The notes beneath the pieces are model-generated. The model ran no database searches. It saw only the letters and a list, made by a program, of their open reading frames with translations, and was not told where the DNA came from. This document shows, in pieces, positions 55,839 through 64,000 of a DNA stretch of 64,000 nucleotides. A program made the translations under genes and the position numbers. Within the stretch, counting starts at the first letter, position 1. Each line of letters opens with the position of its first letter. The DNA is from Arcuatula senhousia (lineage: Eukaryota; Mollusca; Bivalvia; Mytilida; Mytilidae), in assembly GCA_963971305.1 (NCBI GenBank), contig OZ020303.1, forward strand, positions 18,473,184-18,537,183, in the 5' to 3' direction.

Positions 55839-57821
55839 TTATCCGCATCTGCATACGTCGCCAATACAATATTCCTGTGCGTTACCTGGACAGTCGTGAC
55901 AGTCTGCAGCCGAAGAACATGCTGTAAAACAAGTAGAAAATCAAAGGATTATATTTTCGCATAAGCCAGTATTTTATACGCGAACTTCAACAATACGCTT
56001 ATTATAAAACTAAAATGGATGTCTATTGGAACCGTTAGTTTCTATTTGTGTTTGCAAATAACAGAATTATTGCGGGGATCATGGACTAACACGTGTTTTA
56101 CAGTGATATGTCCATGTTAGAAAAAAGTCCTAAACAAGTTAACAACGGATTTGACTATTGACGGATCTAGATGTTTAAGTATCATTTCAACAACATAACC
56201 ACACTAAACACAGCCAAAGATTTAACTTTCTGGTAATACATAAGTACTGCTAGATATACTTCTTCGAGACATAGTTGTGGGTTTTATAAATTTATAACAA
56301 TTAAAGTTTTAAACTATATTATTTTGCATGTGAGTAGCTTAAAAGGGTTATGTTGACATTCTTATATGTTGTCTTTGCACATATGAACAAAAGAAAAGAT
56401 AACGAACAAAAGACAAGAAACACTAAAATTTACCGTTGTTTCCTCCGCTTGATGTTCCCTCGGATGTACATTTACAGACTTTATTTACACACTGTAGCTT
56501 TTCATCATGAGCACAAGTTGTGGCAGAAGCATCACATGGATTGTGGTCATTGCAGGCCAATGCTGCCACAACTAAATTCAAAAGAAAAATAGAGCCCGTT
56601 CGTAAATTTGCTAATGTTGCCACAATTAAAGTCAAAAGAAAAAAGAATCCATTTGTTACTATTCCAATTTTGCCACAACTAAATTCAAAAGATAAATAAA
56701 AACCGCTTTTTACAGCTGCTACTGTTTTCACAACTTAAGTCAAAAGAAAAATAGAATCCGTTTGTTGCTGTGCCAATCAAGTCAAAGAAAAATAGAATCC
56801 GTTTGTTGCTGTGCAAATTGTGCCACAACTCAATTCAAAGAAAAACAGAACCCGTTTGTTACTATGCTATATGTTGTCACAATCTCAATTACATATATAC
56901 AAGTAACATTTAACAGTACGTCAGGATTGACATATTCTTGAGGATTAAAGGCGAAAAATGGAATTATATATATATAGTAGTTAAATGTACAGAAATTGTC
57001 AACTATAAAAGACTTTTTTCGAAATAAAAGTTTGGATTGTTAATAGGAACATATTTCCAAAAGACTGCTATATTGTCTCTACAAAAATATATTTGCAATT
57101 TGCTTTCAGTCATATTTCTTCCATGATACAGAAATTTGGCCATTTTAGCACATAGTTAAAATGGGTTTCGGGCATAAAAGTGGCATCTTTGGTCTTTCTT
57201 TTAAACATCGTTTCTTTTTTATTTTCTAGTAAAAAATAATGTTTTTAAGCAAAACACGGGTCGCCTTACTCGATCCATAGCGACCTAACAACTTTTTTTA
57301 TTGTGAAGAAACAAAAATAGACAAAAGCGAGCCTTTCAAATATTTCTGAGAGAAAAAAAATAATACACGTAAAAATGATAACATACATTGTTTTTTTTTT
57401 TTTATACAATGAACGCCTCCGGTTAATTTTTTTTTTCAAGCAATCGCTCACAAAATATAGAGCACCAAAAATCGATTAAAGGATACATGTATTTGTAAAT
57501 AGAAGATGCACATTTACATTACCTCACTAAGGGGATGTAAAAGTTTCATGAAACACACTAAAGGGATTTAGCAGGAGTTTCGGATAAGAGGTGGGTACCC
57601 CTTGTCATCTAGCCAAGCCTTTGTCTCGGTCTTTGTCTTGGGAAAACCCCGAAATTTTAAGATTAAATATACTGAAGAGCACGTGGTGAAGAAATCTCAT
57701 GAAGTTTAAAAAAATCTTCTGTTAAATTGTTCTTAAATATTCCCCTAAATTGAATGTTCAGACAATATAATCCATAAAACTCACCAAAATTTAGGATTAC
57801 GAATGCTACCAGAAATTTCAT
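55839..57821 (-). CDS. Small secreted two-module Cys-rich protein, three exons
   Basis: The exons are 57821-57785, 56562-56434 and 55921-55839, with good splice sites and phase 1 at both joints. They give 82 residues. Residues 1-15 are a clear signal peptide (MKFLVAFVILNFALA). Each of the last two exons encodes one six-Cys module. The spacing is C-x5-C-x6-C-x7-C-x4-C-x-C in the first and C-x5-C-x2-C-x7-C-x4-C-x-C in the second, linked by a Ser/Gly-rich segment. The shared spacing implies module duplication. I do not recognise a family with confidence; EB-type or EGF-like modules are the nearest patterns. It is likely extracellular (matrix, immune or mucus protein). A TATA box at 57861 supports a real promoter. 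Confidence 0.78.
56563..56885. repeat. Six-unit intronic minisatellite abutting an exon
   Basis: Units of about 45-55 bases repeat CACAACTAAATTCAAAAGA, 'aaatagaatccgtttgtt' and 'gctgtgcca'. The unit nearest the gene contains the acceptor of the Cys-rich protein's exon 2, so the array is made of copies of the 3' splice region. The copies differ at the AG. Confidence 0.75.
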
Positions 57822-57860
57822 GTTTCTTTTCTGAACAATGCTACAGAATAAGTAAAGTAT

Positions 57861-57867
57861 TTTTATA
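57861..57867 (-). promoter_or_regulatory. TATA box of the Cys-rich protein gene
   Basis: TATAAAA on the minus strand, 40 bases before the ATG at 57821. This implies a very short 5' UTR if transcription starts about 30 bases downstream. Confidence 0.5.
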
Positions 57868-58060
57868 TATACGAGTGAGGTAGTTTCGCCACTTTTATCA
57901 GTCACGCTTACACATCAGTGCTGCAGGAATTGATAAGACGTATAAGGGCCAAGGTACAACTTAATCATAGGCGAATGTAGGCCTCGGTCTGTCAGAGCGT
58001 ATTTCCGTTATATATATATACATGCAAACAGTAATACTAGAAAAAAATCTAAATCACTGC

Positions 58061-58170
58061 CATCTTCGCTTGCCAAGTTTTGCGATCCGCAATCTCAGGA
58101 ACGTATCTCCACCATGTTAGTTACGATCTCTTCTTGTTTGAAGGCCTGTAACCCTTGGCTTGCGAAGATG
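58061..58170. mobile_element. Small MITE, CATCTTCGC termini
   Basis: Ends CATCTTCGCTTGCCAAG and the inverse of CTTGGCTTGCGAAGATG. Related to 14074-14179 by the termini and the 'gtaaccctt' block. Non-coding. Confidence 0.65.
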
Positions 58171-58489
58171 AAGCATTTCGGTGCATTCCCGGGCCCAAAT
58201 AATGTTAGCTAGTGGACCAAGATAACATAAAATATTAATAGAATGTTTCAGATAGAAGAATATTAACTGTCCAAACAATTGCACATTTAAATAGTAGCCA
58301 ACACAATAATTTCTAACTTTCAAATCCTATATATTTTTCTATAAGTGATATGAAAATTGAATGAATAAATTAAATTCAAAAAACGGGGCATCTAACTACT
58401 TAGCCTGCGGGGTATAAAAACTATTGAAAATTTAATTAAAGTAGTATATGAAAGATTCACTTGATTTCTCTGAATTAAAGAAGCAAAGC

Positions 58490-58640
58490 GGCACCATTTA
58501 GGCATTCCAGTGTCAGAAGTCCGTAAGGGGAACGACAAAACCAAACACGAACGAGAAAAGCGCGAAGAAACACAAAACATAAAAAAACCCCACAAAATCA
58601 ACCGAACAGAAATTAACAACTCGAACTCAAGTCGTAACGG
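58490..58640 (-). repeat. Dispersed repeat copy, inverted
   Basis: The minus strand carries 'ttctcgttcgtgtttggttt' and 'cgttccccttacggacttct', matching the family at 20090 and 55418. It ends about 40 bases before the LINE at 58681. Confidence 0.5.
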
Positions 58641-58680
58641 GAGTGAACTCAGAAGATTTCATCCTTACTAAGGCAGCAAC

Positions 58681-60375
58681 ATTATACACAAAACACAAAT
58701 TGGCTTTTCAAAGAAATGTCGCACCTCTGATCACATATTTGTGTTTAGATGCATCATACAAAAATATCTGAAGAAAGGATGTAAAAAAATGTATACTTGC
58801 TTTGTAGACTTTCGCAAAGCGTTTGATAAGGTTATTCATACTGGAATTATGTATAAACTTCAAAAGGCTAACATAAATGGGAATTTTTATAAGATATTGA
58901 AATCCATGTATTGGAATGATGAACTATGTGTACGAACCGAAAACAAAATTACAATTTTTTTTAAGTCAGAAGTAGGAGTCAGACAGGGCGATGTACTAAG
59001 CCCTAACCTGTTTAATTTTTTTGTCAATGATTTACCTAAGCTATTGCTAGAAAAGACAGATTCAGTGAACCTTAATGATACACCCATACCATGTCTTTTA
59101 TATGCTGATGATCTTGTACTTATGTCTGATTCAAAAAGTGCTCTCCAACACAAACTTGATGTATTATCAAATTATTGTAATGACTGGTGTTTAGAAGTTA
59201 ACTGTAAGAAAACTAAAATTATCATTTTTAACAATAATGGGAGACTCATTGAAGAAAAATTTAATATTGGAAATGAAAATATAGAATCTGTTAAACAATA
59301 CAAATATCTTGGAATTATGTTAGATAACACAGGTAAATTTATTGAAGCAAGGAAGCATCTATATCAAAAAAGTCTGAAAGCTTGTTTTAAACTATACAAA
59401 GATATGAAATCAGCAGATCCTAGTATTAAAACATTTCTTCATATATTTGATCACTGTATAAAACCAATAGCCTTATATGGAAGTGAAACATGGGGAACCA
59501 TAAATATTACCCCTAAAAGAAAAGAAATGTCCCTTTACAATATTTTTAAGGACTGGGAACCTGAAAAGCTAAACATTAAATTTTGTAAATATATTCTTGG
59601 GGTATCTAAAACGTGTACCAATATTGCGGTTCTCTCAGAACTTGGTAGATACCCTTTATATTTAAATATTCTATGTAACATATTTATGTATTGGCATAGA
59701 CTTGAAAGCTTACCTTCAGAACTACTTACATGTGCTTTACAAGAATATAAAAATGATCCCCAATGCTCTTCCTGGTACAGCAATATATTGCTTTTTGCTA
59801 GACTTTTAAATCTTGATCTATCATATTGTAAGAAGCTAAGTCATGGAAGTTTCAAATCTCAATTACTTAAATGTTTAAAAAGAAACTTTCTTGATTCTTG
59901 GCAAGAGATTAAAAGAGGTTATTTAACTAATAAGGAAGGAAAACTGGATACCTACTTTACATTTAAAAACAATTTCACTCCTGAACCATACCTTGTTATT
60001 AAGATGGAAAAAAGAAAAACTTTAGCAAAATTCAGGACTAGTAATCATATACTTAGAATAGAAACAGGAAGACATGAAAGAGTACTAGAAAATGGTAAAT
60101 TTAAGGTTCTGCCAAGGGATGAGAGAATCTGCAAATATTGCAATAATATCTCAATTGAAAGCGAAGTACATTTTTTGCTTGAATGCAATGCATATGAGCA
60201 TAAAAGAAAACCTTTTATAGAAAAACTACTAAAACAGCATGTAAATTTAAAAAAATTAAACAACTCACAATTATTTTCTTGGTTTATGATCAATGGAGAT
60301 CTTGAATTCATTAATGATTTATGTAATCTGATAGAAGATCTTTATTATATAAGACAAAATACTATAAATAATTGA
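58681..60375 (+). CDS. LINE reverse transcriptase ORF2, C-terminal 564 residues
   Basis: RT motifs in order: TSDHIF, CFVDFRKAFDKV (motif A), GVRQGDVLSPNLFNFF (motif B), LLYADDLVLMS (catalytic YADD, near 59100), NCKKTKIIIF and YKYLGIMLD. A C-terminal CCHC zinc motif (CKYC...HFLLEC) is near 60135-60190. There is no stop or shift over 564 codons, although the first in-frame ATG is at 58741. The N-terminal endonuclease is absent through truncation, so it cannot move by itself. It belongs to the broad CR1/L2/I-like group; clade not determined. Confidence 0.9.
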   Translation: MIHKTQIGFSKKCRTSDHIFVFRCIIQKYLKKGCKKMYTCFVDFRKAFDKVIHTGIMYKLQKANINGNFYKILKSMYWNDELCVRTENKITIFFKSEVGVRQGDVLSPNLFNFFVNDLPKLLLEKTDSVNLNDTPIPCLLYADDLVLMSDSKSALQHKLDVLSNYCNDWCLEVNCKKTKIIIFNNNGRLIEEKFNIGNENIESVKQYKYLGIMLDNTGKFIEARKHLYQKSLKACFKLYKDMKSADPSIKTFLHIFDHCIKPIALYGSETWGTINITPKRKEMSLYNIFKDWEPEKLNIKFCKYILGVSKTCTNIAVLSELGRYPLYLNILCNIFMYWHRLESLPSELLTCALQEYKNDPQCSSWYSNILLFARLLNLDLSYCKKLSHGSFKSQLLKCLKRNFLDSWQEIKRGYLTNKEGKLDTYFTFKNNFTPEPYLVIKMEKRKTLAKFRTSNHILRIETGRHERVLENGKFKVLPRDERICKYCNNISIESEVHFLLECNAYEHKRKPFIEKLLKQHVNLKKLNNSQLFSWFMINGDLEFINDLCNLIEDLYYIRQNTINN

Positions 60376-60607
60376 TATAGATTGTACAAGTAACATAATT
60401 AATATGTAGATGTAATATTAGATAGAGTTACTCCCCTTACCCCACCTGGCTCTCTCTCTCTATTAATAATTGTGCCTATTTGTGTTCCAATCATTCTTAA
60501 TCATTGTTCTGTACTTGTATGACTTATATGTTTGTAGACTGATTTATATGCCCAATGATGGGCCCTATGATTAGGAAATAAAGATATTTATTTATTTATT
60601 TATTTAT
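58681..60607 (+). mobile_element. LINE non-LTR retrotransposon, 5' truncated, ORF intact
   Basis: Open from 58681 (IIHKTQIGFSKK...) through the RT domain to a stop at 60375. The 3' UTR follows with hairpin CCCAATGATGGGCCC-like pairing, GGAAATAAAG and an (ATTT)n tail at about 60575-60607. The element starts inside the RT region, so the endonuclease is missing. A MITE begins right at the tail. No clear target duplication was seen. Confidence 0.88.
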
Positions 60608-60608
60608 T

Positions 60609-60874
60609 AGCAACCATTTGAAATTCTGGGGGAATGGATTTAAAAAAAAAATTGTTTTCATTTTATTAGAAAAAAAATAATAAATTGTCCTCGGACCAGA
60701 AAGAAAAAAATAAATTGTTTTGGTTAGCCTGGGCTACACAGCGTAAACAAAATTGCGAATAAAAAAAATGTTTCGGTGTCGTTCAAAATTTTTTTATCGT
60801 CTTCGAAAAAAATTAAAAAAAATAAATTGTCGAGGGGCTAAAATCCACCCCCCCCCGAATTTCAAATGGTTGCT
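60609..60874. mobile_element. MITE with GCAACCATTTGAAATTC inverted ends
   Basis: The left end 'agcaaccatttgaaattc' followed by a G run is inverted at the right ('cccccgaatttcaaatggt'). About 266 bases with T-rich, 'aataaattgt'-rich interior. It shows that the GACCATTTGA-G-run family (18610, 29045, 52858) has true terminal inverted repeats. It sits directly after the LINE tail. Confidence 0.65.
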
Positions 60875-60889
60875 GCCTAAAGCACATCC

Positions 60890-61535
60890 ATCGCGCTGCC
60901 AATTTCCAATTCAGTGTGTCAAATCCGTTAGAGTAACTTAGACAATACCATGTACCCTATGACAAACCAACATCTGCACTTATCTTAGAGATTGAAATAT
61001 CATATTTGTCTAGGAGCGCATGATGTCTTTCGTAAAATTTCTTCAGAGTATAAGATAGGCTACCGCAGCTCAGATGCAAAGAACGCTGAGGTAAAATAGA
61101 GATAGACACAACTCAAGTGACAAAAATAACATCTGAACTTATAACAGGTCACCATAAAATCGTAAAATGCCATGACCATGGGATTGATATACGAGATAGA
61201 AGGAACTTTCCATTACAAAAAAAAAAAGAATACAAAACCTTAATAAGTGACAGCAGAGTACAACATGAAGTTTTTCGTGTTTTAATAAATTGATAATAGA
61301 AGACCAAATTCCCAAATATAAATAGTATAAGTAGAGAAATAAAGGTTATAACAAAACTACCGAACTGTGATGATAAATATCATACGTTCACTGAGACAGG
61401 GATGTCCAGTTTTATTTAATCCCTGACTGAGATGAAAAAAGGCCAACACAAACCGGAGAAATAGCCCTGACTTGTTACAGGAATTTAAAAAAAATGTTGG
61501 GTAATTGTATTGTTGGGTGTCTTTTTTTCCTTTTT
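60890..61535. other. Unrecognised AT-rich interval
   Basis: No gene, repeat family or structure identified beyond A runs. Confidence 0.35.
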
Positions 61536-63690
61536 AGCTCACCTGGCCAAAGGCCATGTGAGCTATTGCCATCACTTGGCGTCCGTCGTCGTCGTCCGTC
61601 GTCGTCGTCGTCGTTAACTTTTCTTCAAACTTCTTCTCCTCTGAAACGGCTGCACAGATTCAAACCAAATTTGGTCTGGTGGTACTTTAGGGTATCCCCC
61701 ACAGAACTGATGTGGGGATTTTTGATTCGTCGAAAAACATGGCCGCCGTTGCTAAAAATAGACCAGGGGGTCAGACTACTGTTTTTGGCTTGTAAATCAA
61801 AAAGTATAAGAGATAGATGAAATCTGATGCACGCTTCAACTTCAGCATCAAAAGCTCTACAAAAGTCTCCATTGAGTCGAAGTTGTCAGATGACCCCTTA
61901 TGGGAGTTACGGCCCCTTAAAGGTGAAAAATAGCATTTTTTCATGTTTTTGGCCTATAGAATGAAAACTATTGCAGATAGAGAGAAGCTGTTGCTTGCTT
62001 AAATGTTCATGCAGCTCATTTAGCTCTACAAAAGTCTCCATAAGGTCAAAGTTGTCAGATGACCCCTTATAGGGGTTATGGCCCCTTAAAGGCAAAAAAT
62101 AGAGTTTTTGGCCAAAAGAATGAAAACTATTGCAGATAGAGAAAAGCTGTTGCTTGCTTAAATGTTCAGCTCGTTTAGCTCTACACAAGCCTCCATAGGG
62201 TCGAAGTTGTCAGATGACCCCTTATAGGGGTTACAGCCCCTTAAAGGCAAAATAAAAGTGTTTTTGGCCTATAGAATGAAAACTATTGCAGAAAGAGAAA
62301 AGCTGTTGCTTGCTTAAATGTTCAGCTCATTTAGCTCTACTTAAGTCTCCATAGGGTCAAAGTTGTCAAATGACCCCTTATAGGGGTTATGGCCCCTTAA
62401 AGGCAAAAAATAGAGTGTTTGGCCTATAGAATGAAAACTATTGCAGATAGAGAAAAGCTGTTGCTTGCTCAAATGTTCAGCTCATTTAGCTCTACACAAG
62501 TCTCCATATGATCGAAGTTGTCAGATGAGGTCTCAAATAACCCTTTTGACGTTCACATTCATTTTCAGCTTAAAATCTGCATTTTTGAAATTTTTGCTTG
62601 AACAAATACGGGTAAGATGGTACACATGTTATATATCATTGCGAAGCTAATAAAGTTTTCTGTCTAATGCAGGTATAAAACATTCACCATCAAGGATTAC
62701 TTTTTTCGCAAAGTTGGATTGTTTACAAAATGCTCAAAATACCCTTTTTACTATGCTTTCCGGTCTTCCACATGGAGCCTTTTCACACAGCCATGTAAAC
62801 AAAATTCATACACTTGTCAAAAATGATTCAAGGATAATTAAAATGAGTGAATCTTTAGGTTTCATTTGATTGTACACATGATTCCATTATTAATCCAATA
62901 AAACTTTGACAATTACAAACAATAACACTGCACTTTTTATTTTTTTGACTCAGATAGTCAGAGAAAAGTTGTTGCTTGCGTAAATGTTCAGCTCATTAAG
63001 GTCTGCAAGGTTTCCATAGGGTCAAAGTTGCCAGATGACCCCTTATAGTGGTTACGGCCCCTTAAAGGCAAAAATTAGAGTTTTTGGCCTATAGGATGAA
63101 AACTATTGCAGATAGAGAAAAGTTGTTGCTTGCTTAAATGTTCAGCTCGTTTAACTCTACACAAGCCTCCATAGGGTTGAAGTTGTCAGATGATCCCTTA
63201 TAGGGGTTACAGCCCCTTAAAGGCAAAAAATAGTGTTTTTGGCTTAAAGAAAGAAAACTTTTTCAGATAGAGAAAAGATGTTGCTTGCTTAAATGTTCAG
63301 CTTAATTAGCTCTACAAAAGTTTCCATAGGGTCAAAGTTGCCAGATGACCCCTTATAGTGGTTACGGCCCCTTAAAGGCAAAAAATAGTGTTTTTGGCCT
63401 AAAGAAAGAAACCTTTTGCAGATAGAGAAAATATGTTGCTTGCTTAAATGTTCAGCTTAATTAGCTCTACAAAAGTCTTTTTAAGGTCGAAGTGGTCAGA
63501 TGACCCCTTTAAGGGGTTATGGCCCTTTAAAGGTGAAAAATAGTGTTTTTTTGCTTTGGAATGAAAACTATTGCAGATAGAGAAAAGCTTTTTATTGCTT
63601 AAACATTCAGCTCATTTAGCTATACAAAAGTCTTCAAAGGGTTGACATTAAGATCAGGTGAGCGATTCAGGCTCCTGGGAGCCTCTTGTT
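61536..63690 (-). repeat. GGCTCCCAGGAGCC tandem-array element, largest copy
   Basis: Left end 'agctcacctggccaaaggcc', with hairpin pairing to 'ggccatgtgagct'. Right end 'caggtgagcg...aggctcctgggagcc'. Nine or so units of about 155 bases, each with 'gaaaactattgcagatagag', 'gttgcttgcttaaatgttca' and 'gatgaccccttataggggtt'. A foreign stretch of about 420 bases (62527-62950) interrupts the array. Frames inside are repeat artefacts. Confidence 0.8.
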
Positions 63691-63860
63691 TATCTTTGGT
63701 CTCCTTTCCCTGAAATGCCTAAATCCTCATGACGTTGTTCTTTGATTTATTTTATATGCAAACAAGGAAATATTACAAGAAATTACATACGCTCTGTTTT
63801 TTTATTTTTTTTATTTTTGTCGTGTGTTACTTGAAGCGCTTAAGACTTGCTATGTTTGCT

Positions 63861-63986
63861 CACAGGGGCCCGAGGTTAGTTTTGGGCTAATGATACACAG
63901 GGGCCCGAGGTTAGTTTTGGGCTAATGATATAAATATACGCGTATATTATATATCATTAGCCCAAAACTAACCTCGGGCCCCTGTG
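63861..63986. mobile_element. Palindromic MITE with duplicated arm start and 8-base target duplication
   Basis: The left arm begins with CACAGGGGCCCGAGGTTAG and occurs twice in tandem (63861-63895 and 63896-63930). A short palindromic loop around 'tatacgcgtata' follows, then one inverted arm ending CCCCTGTG at 63986. TGTTTGCT flanks both ends (63853-63860 and 63987-63994). Third member of the CACAGG palindrome group. Confidence 0.78.
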
Positions 63987-64000
63987 TGTTTGCTAGCCAG

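Noticed and set aside
61907..62188. Minus-strand frame with two LSKQQL repeats
   Set aside because: It is a translation of two units of the 155-base tandem repeat; similar but broken frames occur in every copy.

Overview
The window is AT-rich animal nuclear DNA with spliced genes separated by long stretches of dispersed repeats. The gene set (WASH complex subunit 5, ATG14, a FAM167-like protein, a giant multi-EGF membrane receptor, a small secreted Cys-rich protein) and the repeat style (GGACAGAC-type tracts, many small inverted-repeat elements, long tandem units inside transposons) suggest a marine mollusc, most likely a bivalve. That assignment is inference; no species marker was seen.

Layout. 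1-11107 holds the 5' part (nine coding exons, minus strand) of WASHC5, with introns loaded with repeats. It shares a 456-base head-to-head promoter with the intronless ATG14 gene (11564-13054, plus). 13055-17364 is repeat-bearing intergenic DNA that includes a near-perfect 170-base palindrome. 17365-19355 is a two-exon FAM167-like gene. 19356-23938 is repeats and probable 3' flank. 23939-31337 is the 3' part of a multi-EGF transmembrane receptor gene (minus): two giant exons, then two short cytoplasmic exons. 31338-43239 is gene-poor and contains a 1.3 kb palindromic AGATATCT array bounded by inverted repeats and a 2 kb element with inverted ACGTAGTAAAACG arrays. 43240-50995 is a young Ty3/Gypsy element (minus) with identical 277-base LTRs and a 5-base target duplication; it is broken by a 1.68 kb inverted-repeat transposon and by a LINE in the 5' LTR. 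51001-55838 holds retroelement fragments, a relic of FAM167 exon 2 and a long inverted-repeat element. 55839-57821 is a three-exon gene for an 82-residue secreted two-module Cys-rich protein. 58061-64000 holds a LINE with an intact RT reading frame, small inverted-repeat elements and a 2.2 kb tandem-array element.

How the genes relate. WASHC5 (endosomal actin nucleation) and ATG14 (autophagy-specific PI3-kinase subunit) both act on endomembranes and share a promoter. No pathway linking the others is evident. The strongest new signals are in the mobile DNA: three palindromic MITEs with 8-base target duplications, the palindromic array element, the nested Gypsy/transposon/LINE locus, an intronic array of nuclear-receptor half-sites, and a Cys-rich gene whose two modules sit on phase-1 exons. 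Exon boundaries were set by eye from splice consensus, reading phase and family similarity; no alignment program was run.
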